A DNA stretch of 9,670 nt from Candidatus Woesearchaeota archaeon. GTDB taxonomy: Archaea; Nanobdellota; Nanobdellia; SCGC-AAA011-G17; JACPNG01. The notes under the pieces are model-generated. The model ran no database searches. It was not told where the DNA came from and saw only the letters and a list, made by a program, of their open reading frames with translations. The stretch spans positions 1-9,670 of the forward strand of contig JAGVXQ010000014.1 of the NCBI GenBank assembly GCA_018303705.1. The letters run 5' to 3'. Each line of letters begins with the position of its first letter. Position 1 is the stretch's first letter. The translations under genes and the position numbers were made by a program. Below, one piece after another: positions 1-6,684 of this stretch.

Positions 1-1
1 A

Positions 2-622
2 AAGAACAATGGCCAGATTGGCTTGAGCAACATCCAGATAACAGCCATTCCAAATGAAACAGGCATAACAGTCAGGCCAGAAAGGGCAGCAATACCTTAC
101 TTGGATGTCAACCGCGAGCAGACAGTTGACTTTGCCTTTGAGACATCCAATGCAACAAGGTCATACAGCATATCAATAAGGGCAGAGTCCATGAACCCCT
201 CATTGACAGAGCTTGCTTACGTGTACATAAACGCAGGCACCGGATCAATAACATCAAACAAGACAATAATAATAGAGCGCATAAAGTTCGTAAAGGACCT
301 GTTCAAGGAAAATCCAGAGTGCTTGGAACTTAACGAGATAATAAAGCAGGCTGAAGAGTCTTTAAGCGAGGGCCGCTTGGAAAAGTCCATGGCCCTTACA
401 GAAACCGCAATAAACGCATGCAAGGACCTGGTAACAAGCAAGGGCAAAATCTTGAAAATTCCAGGCAAGGCACCTTACACTAAAGCACAGTTTACAGCAT
501 TCATAGCAGCAATAAGCATTCTCATAATATCAATTACTTCACTGCTCTGGCATGCCTACTACACAAAAAAACAAAGAAAAAAGAAAGAAAAAGTGATTAT
601 GTTCAAAAAACTGAAGCATTAA
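2..622 (+). CDS. C-terminal part of a membrane-anchored surface protein (5' end outside window)
   Basis: The reading frame is open from base 2 without a stop, so this is the 3' end of a longer gene. The first possible start, TTG at 23, is probably not a real start. About 206 residues are visible. The first ~75 are beta-rich and polar and resemble an extracellular Ig-like or NEW3/CARDB-type module. They are followed by a charged helical stretch with two cysteines (in ENPECLELNE and INACKDLV), then one hydrophobic membrane segment (about bases 488-562, FIAAISILIISITSLLW), and a strongly basic tail (KKQRKKKEK). This topology fits a protein exposed outside the cell and held by one C-terminal membrane anchor with a cytoplasmic tail. 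The exact family is not recognised. It is convergent with the TRAM gene, and the two stop codons overlap in TTAA (619-622). Confidence 0.75.
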   Translation, partial: KNNGQIGLSNIQITAIPNETGITVRPERAAIPYLDVNREQTVDFAFETSNATRSYSISIRAESMNPSLTELAYVYINAGTGSITSNKTIIIERIKFVKDLFKENPECLELNEIIKQAEESLSEGRLEKSMALTETAINACKDLVTSKGKILKIPGKAPYTKAQFTAFIAAISILIISITSLLWHAYYTKKQRKKKEKVIMFKKLKH

Positions 623-972
623 AAGTTTTCAGAGTCTTCTTCGCTGTTTGAATCTTCGCTGTTTGAATCTTCACTGTACTGGTCTTCTCCCTCAGCCTTG
701 CTTCCTTCCTCACTATAACTATCCTCGGAGCTTTCAGCATTTTCGCTTCCCTTTCCAATTACCTCTGCAAAGCCGACCTTTCTTAAAACTCTTGTCACTC
801 TTACCTTAACGTTTTCATCCTTCTTGGCTCCAGGCACGAATATGACAAATCCCTTTACCTTTGCTATTCCATCACCCTTCTCGCCAACAGCCTCTATTTT
901 TACATCCAGCTCATCGCCAACCTTTATTGGCGCAAAGCTTCTTTGTCTAAAGTTTCCTTCATTCTTATACAT
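619..972 (-). CDS. TRAM-domain RNA-binding protein with acidic Ser/Glu/Asp tail
   Basis: Small archaeal protein made of one TRAM domain. The motif VGDELDVKIEAVGEKGDGIA, followed by KVKGFVIFVPGAKK and VRVTRVLRKVGFAEV, matches the OB-fold RNA-binding module of stand-alone archaeal TRAM proteins, which are thought to act as RNA chaperones. After it comes a ~40-residue low-complexity acidic tail rich in S, E and D, with a SEDSN repeat. I chose the ATG at 972 (117 residues, MYKNEGNFRQ...) because relatives usually start just before the basic lead-in to the domain and an AAAGGAGAG Shine-Dalgarno-like run lies about 10 bases upstream. An in-frame ATG at 1011 would add 13 residues and cannot be excluded. 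The gene is divergent from the IleRS gene. Domain call is firm; cellular role is inferred from the family. Confidence 0.88.
   Translation of the reverse strand: MYKNEGNFRQRSFAPIKVGDELDVKIEAVGEKGDGIAKVKGFVIFVPGAKKDENVKVRVTRVLRKVGFAEVIGKGSENAESSEDSYSEEGSKAEGEDQYSEDSNSEDSNSEEDSENF
639..677. repeat. 15-bp tandem repeat in the TRAM gene tail
   Basis: Two exact copies of CTTCGCTGTTTGAAT (639-653 and 654-668) are followed by a partial, diverged third. In the protein this encodes SEDSN-SEDSN-SEEDS, so the repeat stays in frame and lengthens the acidic tail five residues at a time. Slippage at this site could vary tail length between strains. Confidence 0.8.
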
Positions 973-1068
973 ATTATCTAAACTCTCCTTTGTATCTATA
1001 CTATTGAGCATAAGAACCAGTTGAAATATTCCATCAAGTTCTATGCATTAAATACACCCCTGCTCTCC

Positions 1069-1077
1069 TTTTTAAAA
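1069..1077 (-). promoter_or_regulatory. Candidate TATA box for the TRAM gene
   Basis: TTTTAAAAA on the minus strand. A start site 25-30 bp downstream would lie near 1045 and give a leader of about 70 bases that includes the GGAGAG motif before the ATG at 972. A second AT-rich candidate, TATTTAAT at about 1047-1054, would give a shorter leader. The two cannot be separated by sequence alone. Confidence 0.4.
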
Positions 1078-1134
1078 CCTTTGTTTTTCTTACTTCATCG
1101 TTGTGACATAATGTTAGAGTGCTATTAGAAAGTA

Positions 1135-1146
1135 TTAAAAAATATG
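1135..1146 (+). promoter_or_regulatory. TATA box for ileS, probably leaderless
   Basis: TTAAAAAATATG is centred about 25-28 bp before the ileS ATG at 1168. No Shine-Dalgarno motif lies just upstream of the ATG (the sequence is ATATCTAAAAA). Both facts fit an archaeal leaderless transcript that begins at or next to the start codon. Confidence 0.5.
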
Positions 1147-1167
1147 CATAAGCCAAATATCTAAAAA

Positions 1168-4023
1168 ATGGAAAGCTCAAATACTCATTCAAAAGAGCAG
1201 GAAATACTAAAATATTGGGAAGACAACAAGATATTTGAAAGCCTGAAAAAAAGGAATTCAGGCAGCAAGCCATTCTCTTTCATAGACGGCCCGATAACAG
1301 CCAACAATCCTATGGGTGTTCACCATGCATGGGGCAGGACATTAAAAGACCTGTTCCAGAGGTACAAGGCAATGCAAGGCTACGACCAAAGGTACCAGAA
1401 CGGCTTTGACTGCCAAGGCTTATGGCTTGAAGTGGAAACAGAAAAAGACCTGGGATTCAACTCAAAAAAAGATATAGAAAACTTTGGCTTGGATAATTTT
1501 TCAAAGGCCTGCAAGGATAGGGTAAAAAAATACTCCAAAGTCCAGACAGAGCAGTCAATTCACCTTGGCCAATGGATGGACTGGGGCAATGATTACTATA
1601 CAATGTCAGACAACAACATTCAGTCAATATGGTTCTTTCTAAAGAAATGCCATGAAAACAATTGGCTGTACAAGGGCTACAAGATACTTCCATGGTGCAT
1701 ACGCTGCGGAACAAGCTCTTCAAAGCATGAGATGAGCGATGAAGGTTATGCAGAATTAACCCACCCTTCAATTTATGTCAAGGCAAAAATAAAGGGAAAA
1801 AACAACGAATACCTATTGATATGGACAACCACTGAATGGACACTGTCAAGCAACATGGCAGCAGCTGTAAATCCAGACATCAATTATGCAAAGGCCCAAA
1901 AAGGCAATGACATTTATTATCTTTCAGAAGCCACCCTGAAAAAGCTTGGCAACGATTACATAGTGATAGACACAATAAAAGGCAGCGACCTTATAGGCAT
2001 TGAATACGAGTCTTTTTATCCAGACATTGAAATCCAGAAAGGCATTAAGCACCACGTGATACCATTTGAGGAAGTTAGCGACAAGGATGGCACAGGCATA
2101 GTTCACATAGCCCCTAGCTGCGGAGATGTTGATTATGAGATAGGCAAGAAATTAAATCTTAAGGTACTCGAGCCAGCTCTTGATGATTTTGGAAATTACA
2201 ACAAAGGCTATGGCTGGCTCACAGGAAAAAATGTAAAAGAAATAAAAAAAGATATTGTAAAGGACTTGGAAAAACGCAAGCTGCTTTATTCAATAGAACA
2301 ATACAAGCACCGCTATCCTGTATGCTGGCGCTGCAAAGAAGAGCTGGTTTTCAGGCTTGACTCATCATGGTTCATTTCATGCAATGAAATAAGGCCAATA
2401 ATGAAAAGAGAGTCATCAAAAGTTACATGGTATCCAGAACACATAGGCAAGCTCATGCAGGACTGGCTTGACAACATGGAAGACTGGAACATCTCAAGGA
2501 GAAGGTACTGGGGCCTGCCATTGATGTTCTATGAATGCACAAACTGCAAAAAATTAACTGTAATAGGGTCATTGAAAGAGCTGAAGGAAAAGGCAATTGA
2601 CAAAAATGATGTTGATAATCTGCCAGAGCTGCATAGGCCATGGATAGACTCCATAAAAATAAGATGTTCATGTGGCCAAGAAGTGTATAGAATAAAAGAC
2701 GTTGGAGATTGTTGGCTTGACGCAGGCATAGTTCCATTTTCAACATTGAAATATTTCGAAGACAAGCCATATTGGAAAAAATGGTTCCCTGCAGACCTGG
2801 AAATAGAGATGCGCGCGCAAGTCAGGCTATGGTTTTACGCCCAATTGTTCATGTCAGTTGTCTTGGAAGGCGTTGCACCATATAAAAGGATGCTTGCTTA
2901 TGAAGAGGTTCGCGATGAAAAAGGAAATCCAATGCACAAGAGCAAGGGCAATGCCATATGGTTCGACGAAGCCGTTGAAAAGATGGGCGCTGATGTCATG
3001 CGCTGGCAATATTGCGCACAAAATCCACATTACAACCTTAACTTTGGCTACACCCCTGCAAAAGAAATAAACAGGCACCTTATTGTAATAAAGAATTTGG
3101 CATCATACATAAAGCAGAACTGCGTCAATCCTTCAAAGAAATGCAGTAATGATCCTGCAAGCCTATGGATAATTTCAAGGAAGGAAACCCTGAAGCAAGC
3201 TGTTACAAATTGCCTTGAAAGCCTTGAATATCACAAGGCAATGGAATTGTTAAAGAATTATTTTCTCTTTGACTTGTCAAAGGCCTATGTCCAGTTCATA
3301 AGGGATTCCTTGGACAATCCAGAAGTGCAAAAAACATTGTATGATTCATATTTTGATGGCCTCGTTCTTCTGGCTCCCTTTCTTCCATTCACAGCAGAAG
3401 AAATAAACCTGAATGTGTACAAAAAAGAATCCATCCACCTGCAGGAATGGCCTAAGCCAGACAATAATCTTATAAATAAGGAGATTGAATCATCAATGGA
3501 ATATTGCAGCTCGATAATAACTGGAATAATGGCAGCAAGGGACAAGGAAAAGATAAGCTTAAGGTGGCCATTGAAGAAAGCAAATGTGCATCTTTACAAG
3601 GGACACAGAGGCATGCCTGAAAAATTAAAGCCATTGTTGGATTTGATATTGAGGCAAGCAAACATAAAGGAAATAAAATTCGCCATAACAAAAAAGACAA
3701 TAGACGAAGCCGTAGAAGGCTTTGCATTCTCTCTTGGCAGTATAGTTTTGGACACTAGAATGACAAAGGCTCTTGAGCAAGAAGGCTATTCCCGCGAAAT
3801 TCTCAGAAGAATCCAGGACTTGAGAAAAAAAGCAGGCCTGAAAAAGGAAAACAAAATCACCCTTTTCATCAAATCAAGCTATGGTCTTGGCAAGCATATA
3901 GATGAAATAAAGAAAAAAGCAGGAATAACCAAAGTCATTCTTGCAGAGGGCGGCTCTTATTCAGCAAAAGAAAAAATAAAGGACCACGAATTCTTCATAG
4001 GCATCAACGCACTTGGAAGCTAA
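1168..4023 (+). CDS. ileS: Isoleucyl-tRNA synthetase-like class I enzyme, divergent type
   Basis: 951 residues, the usual IleRS size. It should charge tRNA-Ile with isoleucine in the cytoplasm. The Rossmann core opens at FSFIDGPITANNP; the HIGH position reads GVHH (50-53) and the KMSKS position reads PMHKS (588-592) followed by KGN. The CP1 editing domain is present: TTTEWTLSSN (220-229, usual form TTTPWTLPSN) and GTGIVHIAPSCGDVDY (308-323), which keeps the expected His and Asp. Two zinc sites typical of IleRS are visible: C177/C180 with C386/C389, and C457/C460 with C500/C502. The NISRRRYWGLP block (441-451) is standard. The anticodon-binding region follows from about 660, with a C-terminal domain to the end. 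The substitutions match a divergent IleRS group seen in some bacteria and small archaea (from memory), usually labelled only as class I tRNA ligase. Amino-acid specificity is inferred from overall layout. The start is the first ATG, 25 bp after a TATA box. Confidence 0.9.
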   Translation: MESSNTHSKEQEILKYWEDNKIFESLKKRNSGSKPFSFIDGPITANNPMGVHHAWGRTLKDLFQRYKAMQGYDQRYQNGFDCQGLWLEVETEKDLGFNSKKDIENFGLDNFSKACKDRVKKYSKVQTEQSIHLGQWMDWGNDYYTMSDNNIQSIWFFLKKCHENNWLYKGYKILPWCIRCGTSSSKHEMSDEGYAELTHPSIYVKAKIKGKNNEYLLIWTTTEWTLSSNMAAAVNPDINYAKAQKGNDIYYLSEATLKKLGNDYIVIDTIKGSDLIGIEYESFYPDIEIQKGIKHHVIPFEEVSDKDGTGIVHIAPSCGDVDYEIGKKLNLKVLEPALDDFGNYNKGYGWLTGKNVKEIKKDIVKDLEKRKLLYSIEQYKHRYPVCWRCKEELVFRLDSSWFISCNEIRPIMKRESSKVTWYPEHIGKLMQDWLDNMEDWNISRRRYWGLPLMFYECTNCKKLTVIGSLKELKEKAIDKNDVDNLPELHRPWIDSIKIRCSCGQEVYRIKDVGDCWLDAGIVPFSTLKYFEDKPYWKKWFPADLEIEMRAQVRLWFYAQLFMSVVLEGVAPYKRMLAYEEVRDEKGNPMHKSKGNAIWFDEAVEKMGADVMRWQYCAQNPHYNLNFGYTPAKEINRHLIVIKNLASYIKQNCVNPSKKCSNDPASLWIISRKETLKQAVTNCLESLEYHKAMELLKNYFLFDLSKAYVQFIRDSLDNPEVQKTLYDSYFDGLVLLAPFLPFTAEEINLNVYKKESIHLQEWPKPDNNLINKEIESSMEYCSSIITGIMAARDKEKISLRWPLKKANVHLYKGHRGMPEKLKPLLDLILRQANIKEIKFAITKKTIDEAVEGFAFSLGSIVLDTRMTKALEQEGYSREILRRIQDLRKKAGLKKENKITLFIKSSYGLGKHIDEIKKKAGITKVILAEGGSYSAKEKIKDHEFFIGINALGS

Positions 4024-4047
4024 AGGCCAATCGCCTTTAAAAAAATT
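4021..4047. terminator. Hairpin plus T-run between convergent genes
   Basis: A perfect 7-bp inverted repeat, TAAAGGC (4021-4027) and GCCTTTA (4033-4039), with loop CAATC, starts at the ileS stop codon. Next to it is a run of A residues, which on the minus strand is a run of seven T (4039-4047 region) downstream of the protease gene stop at 4065. Archaeal termination relies mainly on T-runs, so the run could end the minus-strand transcript. The hairpin alone is weak evidence for the plus strand. Confidence 0.35.
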
Positions 4048-4064
4048 TAACCTTGCAAATGAAT

Positions 4065-4868
4065 CTAAAGGTAAAAAGAAAACAAGTATATTGCCAAATA
4101 CCCGAACAAGCATCCTGCTGTTATGAATGGCATGGCAGGGTAAAACTTCTTCTTCTCCGCCTTATACAGCAAAATGCAAAGCGCCAGGGTTGCTGATATA
4201 GAAACTATTATTGCATTATACAGCCCATAATCCCTTATCAGGACGCTTGAAAACAGCAATGGCAGTCCTATGTCGCCTCCGCCAAGCACAGCTATGTTTC
4301 TCTTGTAAGGTATAAGAAGCCCTGCAAACAGTCCTAGTTTTGTCTGAAATTTTGCCATAGTTACCATGTGTTTAGTCACAAACACTGATATTATGTCATA
4401 AACTGATATTGCAGCAAGGAACATTAAGGCTATCTTTACGCTCAGCACTGGCGCAAATATTGCAGAAACAGCGCCATACATGAAAATCTCTGTTATGTTG
4501 TGTATTACTATATTTCTCTTGACTACCTTGAAAAATGCAAGTGTTAAAGCCAAAACAAAGGCAATTGTGTGGTTTAAAAATGAAGCAAAGGTTATTGAGA
4601 GCATAAGCAGCACTGCCAGAAAAAACCATATTTTCCATAAAAAGGACAGCTTAAACCTTGCAAAGATGATGAATATTATTGACGCGATTATTATTGCAGC
4701 CATCATCAAGAAAGTCGATTGTACAGGTTTCTCTTCTTCAATTTGCGGCCTTTCCATGCCATAAGGCAGCTCCCTGTCAAGGTAATAATTTGCCACGAAA
4801 AGCCCAATCAGCTGCGCTAGAAAAAATAGTGATAGCAGAAGAAAAGTTACCTGGTATGTATGCTTCAT
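4065..4868 (-). CDS. Presenilin/signal peptide peptidase-like intramembrane aspartyl protease
   Basis: Multi-pass membrane protein of 267 residues with about nine hydrophobic segments, the topology of archaeal GxGD proteases (family A22). It cleaves single-pass substrates, such as leftover signal peptides, inside the membrane. Both catalytic aspartates are visible: SVYDIISV (Asp 158) in the sixth segment and GGGDIGLP (Asp 199) in the seventh. The last segment carries YPAMPFITAG, which stands for the conserved PAL motif with Met in place of Leu. A long polar loop (about residues 31-49, rich in Glu and Pro) follows the first segment. The ATG at 4868 is preferred over the TTG just before it because a TATA box lies 25 bp upstream, predicting a leaderless mRNA. 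The gene is downstream of a small unknown gene on the same strand and convergent with ileS. The natural substrate is unknown. Confidence 0.87.
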   Translation of the reverse strand: MKHTYQVTFLLLSLFFLAQLIGLFVANYYLDRELPYGMERPQIEEEKPVQSTFLMMAAIIIASIIFIIFARFKLSFLWKIWFFLAVLLMLSITFASFLNHTIAFVLALTLAFFKVVKRNIVIHNITEIFMYGAVSAIFAPVLSVKIALMFLAAISVYDIISVFVTKHMVTMAKFQTKLGLFAGLLIPYKRNIAVLGGGDIGLPLLFSSVLIRDYGLYNAIIVSISATLALCILLYKAEKKKFYPAMPFITAGCLFGYLAIYLFSFYL

Positions 4869-4889
4869 CAATGTAATTATGGCCGACCA

Positions 4890-4898
4890 GTTTAAATT
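4890..4898 (-). promoter_or_regulatory. TATA box for the presenilin-like gene
   Basis: AATTTAAAC on the minus strand, centred about 25 bp before the ATG at 4868. It lies directly after the stop codon of the upstream small gene (4901), so the protease can be transcribed on its own, with read-through from the upstream operon also possible. Confidence 0.5.
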
Positions 4899-4900
4899 CT

Positions 4901-5125
4901 TTACGTTAATTCAGCGAGTTTTTCCATATTGCCATTTACACGTATAAAATCATCATCTGTCCTTTCTGTGGTATCCTGCGAATCATTTTTATTTAGCTTA
5001 AGTTCCTTTATCAGGATGTCATCCAAAACCCCTGGTAAGTGCTTTGTGCTTCCAATGGCATCACTGACTATCTTGAGCAAATCCTCAGATGGCACACTCA
5101 TGTCTACTTCCTTGTATATATTCAT
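4901..5125 (-). CDS. Small unknown protein coupled to the AbrB-PhoU regulator
   Basis: A 74-residue acidic, helical, soluble protein (start MNIYKEVDMSVPSEDLLKIV, end NGNMEKLAELT) without membrane segments or cysteines. I do not recognise the family. Three in-frame ATGs compete. The one at 5143 overlaps the regulator gene by 17 bases. The one at 5125 follows the regulator's TAA by a single base and fits stop-start translational coupling. The one at 5101 has AAGGAAG about 6 bases upstream. I give 5125, with 5101 a real alternative. The helical N-terminal half (SEDLLKIVSDAIGST...VLDDILIKEL) is followed by a polar Asp/Thr-rich linker. Close coupling suggests a role linked to the regulator, but nothing in the sequence shows what it is. 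Confidence 0.62.
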   Translation of the reverse strand: MNIYKEVDMSVPSEDLLKIVSDAIGSTKHLPGVLDDILIKELKLNKNDSQDTTERTDDDFIRVNGNMEKLAELT

Positions 5126-5126
5126 A

Positions 5127-6074
5127 TTAAGCCCCGTAAACATCTCTCGCCAAATACACTATGTAAATTTCCATAGTCTTAAGCTTCTCCACAATGCTGC
5201 CGCAAACAGCGTTGCTTGATTTTTTTGTCAGCTTGTTACACGTCTCTATTATCCTGTCCTTGTTTATTGCAATGGTAAATGCAAGCTCCCTGTCTTTGTT
5301 GTAATAAGCCTTTACGGTATTAAGGTACTCCTTCTCTATTAAAGTGAAAACATATACAATCTCTTCAGTTTCGCTCTTGCTTAGCCTTAAAACTTTGAAA
5401 AACTTCGCTATTCTTTTTACTTCATCAGCAATCTTCTCAAGACGTGAAACCAGTAGCCATAAGCTTAATAAACCGTCTGGAGATAACCCAAAAAGCTTTG
5501 CAAGTTTCAGGTCATTTAATGCCTTCTTTATGAACCTGAATGTCATGAATGTTATTCTGTTGACCTCTGCATCCATTGCATAAACCTTGTCTAGCTTGAT
5601 GTTGTTGTTTATGTGCTTCGTATCCTCAATCATAGATCTTATTATGAGGTCTATCCTTCTCGTTAGGTCCTCTATTGATATCTTCTCTATGTTCAGGAAA
5701 TCCTTCAGAACAATATACGACTTGCCTTGGTCTACTATGTCAAACGTTGTAAAATCCCTTACTATATCCCTTAAGTCACTATAATGTTTTGTGTTGATCT
5801 GGCCTTGCAGCCTTATAGCATCATACCCTGCTATGTAATTGGCAATCAACTCCCTCCTTAAGTCCCTTAATGACTTATTCATGACATTCATTGATATTGT
5901 GCGTGGCTCTTTTTTTATCTCCTTTTGGCTCGGCGTTATTACTATCTCTCCGTTGCCATTCTCATGCAGGTAAATGAAATCCCCCTTTGCAAGCTCATTC
6001 TTGTTTATCCATGTCTTTGGAATTGATATTACATATGATGACGTTCCAAAGCTTATTAGTTTTCTTGGTTCCAT
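5127..6074 (-). CDS. AbrB-PhoU fusion regulator (phosphate uptake regulator-like)
   Basis: 315 residues. The N-terminus (about 3-49, MEPRKLISFGTSSYVISIPK ... NELAKGDFIYL ... EIVITP) is a SpoVT/AbrB swapped-hairpin DNA-binding domain. The rest is helical and PhoU-like: residues about 134-225 include RRIDLIIRSMIEDT and the PhoU-type motif SRLEKIADEVKRIAKF (210-225), and a second helical repeat ends near MEIYIVYLARDVYGA. This fusion is common in archaea, often near phosphate transport genes; no Pst transporter is visible here, so its target is open. It probably binds DNA as a dimer and senses a signal through the PhoU half. The start ATG is preceded by GGAG six bases upstream. The promoter holds a 17-bp palindrome that may be its own operator. 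It is the first gene of a unit with the small unknown gene, one base downstream. Confidence 0.87.
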   Translation of the reverse strand: MEPRKLISFGTSSYVISIPKTWINKNELAKGDFIYLHENGNGEIVITPSQKEIKKEPRTISMNVMNKSLRDLRRELIANYIAGYDAIRLQGQINTKHYSDLRDIVRDFTTFDIVDQGKSYIVLKDFLNIEKISIEDLTRRIDLIIRSMIEDTKHINNNIKLDKVYAMDAEVNRITFMTFRFIKKALNDLKLAKLFGLSPDGLLSLWLLVSRLEKIADEVKRIAKFFKVLRLSKSETEEIVYVFTLIEKEYLNTVKAYYNKDRELAFTIAINKDRIIETCNKLTKKSSNAVCGSIVEKLKTMEIYIVYLARDVYGA

Positions 6075-6112
6075 GCAATGCTCCGGACAACTGTAAAATT
6101 AGCTAATCAGCT

Positions 6113-6129
6113 ATAATGCATTGCATTAT
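6113..6129. promoter_or_regulatory. Perfect 17-bp palindrome in the regulator promoter (candidate operator)
   Basis: ATAATGCA-T-TGCATTAT is a perfect inverted repeat with a one-base centre. It lies between the likely TATA box of the AbrB-PhoU gene (6128-6134, minus) and the expected start site near 6105, where a bound protein would block transcription. The core ATGCAATGC recurs at 6073-6081, across the gene's start codon. AbrB-type proteins bind as dimers, so autorepression is plausible, though not shown. Confidence 0.5.
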
Positions 6130-6134
6130 TTAAA
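6128..6134 (-). promoter_or_regulatory. TATA box for the AbrB-PhoU gene
   Basis: TTTAAAT on the minus strand. A start site about 25 bp downstream gives a leader of roughly 30 bases carrying the GGAG motif at 6081-6084, six bases before the ATG at 6074. Confidence 0.45.
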
Positions 6135-6164
6135 GATTTTGTTACTGTGTATATATAATATATG

Positions 6165-6188
6165 CTATATATAGATTAACTATATATA
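6165..6188 (+). promoter_or_regulatory. Paired TATA-like elements upstream of the small acidic gene
   Basis: CTATATATAG (6165-6174) and CTATATATA (6180-6188) are near-identical copies 15 bp apart. The second is best placed for the plus-strand unit: a start near 6210 would leave a ~30-base leader with GGGGGTG (6227-6233) five bases before the ATG at 6239. Because the elements are self-complementary, they could also serve the minus strand. Confidence 0.45.
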
Positions 6189-6238
6189 AGCTGTTAACAT
6201 CTTCGGTTTAAGCAGGTAAATTTTATGGGGGTGTTAAT

Positions 6239-6388
6239 ATGAAATCCGCAGAGTTAAGCAAAAGAAGGCATGACAAAGATGAAAGCGATGACATTTATTC
6301 ATCCCTGGACTACATCGAAGAGTTGGAAGAGAATGATGAGATATCTCTTGCAGAGCAGGGATTTATGGAAGGCTACATAGAGGCTTGA
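6239..6388 (+). CDS. Small acidic protein, 49 residues, partner of the CxxC protein
   Basis: A 49-codon gene translated as MKSAELSKRRHDKDESDDIY... and ending in DEISLAEQGFMEGYIEA. It is short and below common gene-calling cutoffs, but well supported: a GGGGGTG Shine-Dalgarno-like motif sits five bases upstream, a TATA box lies at the right distance, and its stop is followed after two bases by the ATG of the next gene. After a basic N-terminus it is very acidic, and it closes with a hydrophobic motif (GFMEGYIEA) that looks like a conserved short interaction element. From memory, similar tails of the form EEGFMxGY occur in small archaeal proteins of unknown function. No enzymatic motif is present. 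It may bind the zinc-ribbon-like protein encoded just downstream or another partner. Confidence 0.75.
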   Translation: MKSAELSKRRHDKDESDDIYSSLDYIEELEENDEISLAEQGFMEGYIEA

Positions 6389-6390
6389 AA

Positions 6391-6684
6391 ATGGATATAT
6401 GCACTGAATGCAATGAACAGATAACAAATCCTATATGCCCTAAGTGCATAGCAAGCTCTGTTGAAGCATGGCTTGTTAAGAACAATGACAATTTTGTTGG
6501 CATAATTAAGTCTAGGCTCGGCATATTTGACAGCACGAAAGATGACATTAACTCAGAACTAAGGTGCATAAAATGCAATGGCCCTATTGACATATGCATG
6601 TATTGCTCAAGCAATGAGATTTATGATTGGATAAAGGAAAGCAAGGATTTGATCAGCATAAAGAGCTTTCCATTCAGGTTCTAG
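6391..6684 (+). CDS. Small protein with two four-cysteine zinc-ribbon-like sites
   Basis: 97 residues starting MDICTECNEQ. Eight cysteines form four CxxC pairs: C4/C7 and C16/C19 near the start, C59/C62 and C69/C72 near the end. This suggests two zinc-binding ribbons joined by a helical linker (SVEAWLVKNNDNFVGIIKSR). The C-terminus is aromatic (IYDWIKESKDL...FPFRF). The ATG at 6391 is chosen over a TTG two codons earlier because GAGG lies seven bases upstream within the preceding gene, and only two bases separate it from that gene's stop. I know of similar uncharacterised archaeal proteins but no assigned function; nucleic-acid binding or protein binding are both possible. Its stop (6684) directly abuts the secD stop (6685) in a tail-to-tail arrangement, with no intergenic base. 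Confidence 0.82.
   Translation: MDICTECNEQITNPICPKCIASSVEAWLVKNNDNFVGIIKSRLGIFDSTKDDINSELRCIKCNGPIDICMYCSSNEIYDWIKESKDLISIKSFPFRF

Noticed and set aside
23..25. TTG start for the left-edge gene
   Set aside because: The frame is open to the window edge and the residues before TTG read naturally into the same domain, so the gene starts outside the window.
824..1024. 66-codon plus-strand frame antisense to the TRAM gene
   Set aside because: Serine/proline/phenylalanine-rich shadow of the TRAM coding strand without a start signal.
1034..1273. 79-codon minus-strand frame over the ileS start region
   Set aside because: It crosses the divergent promoter and the ileS start, and its Cys/Phe/Leu-rich composition is typical of an antisense shadow.
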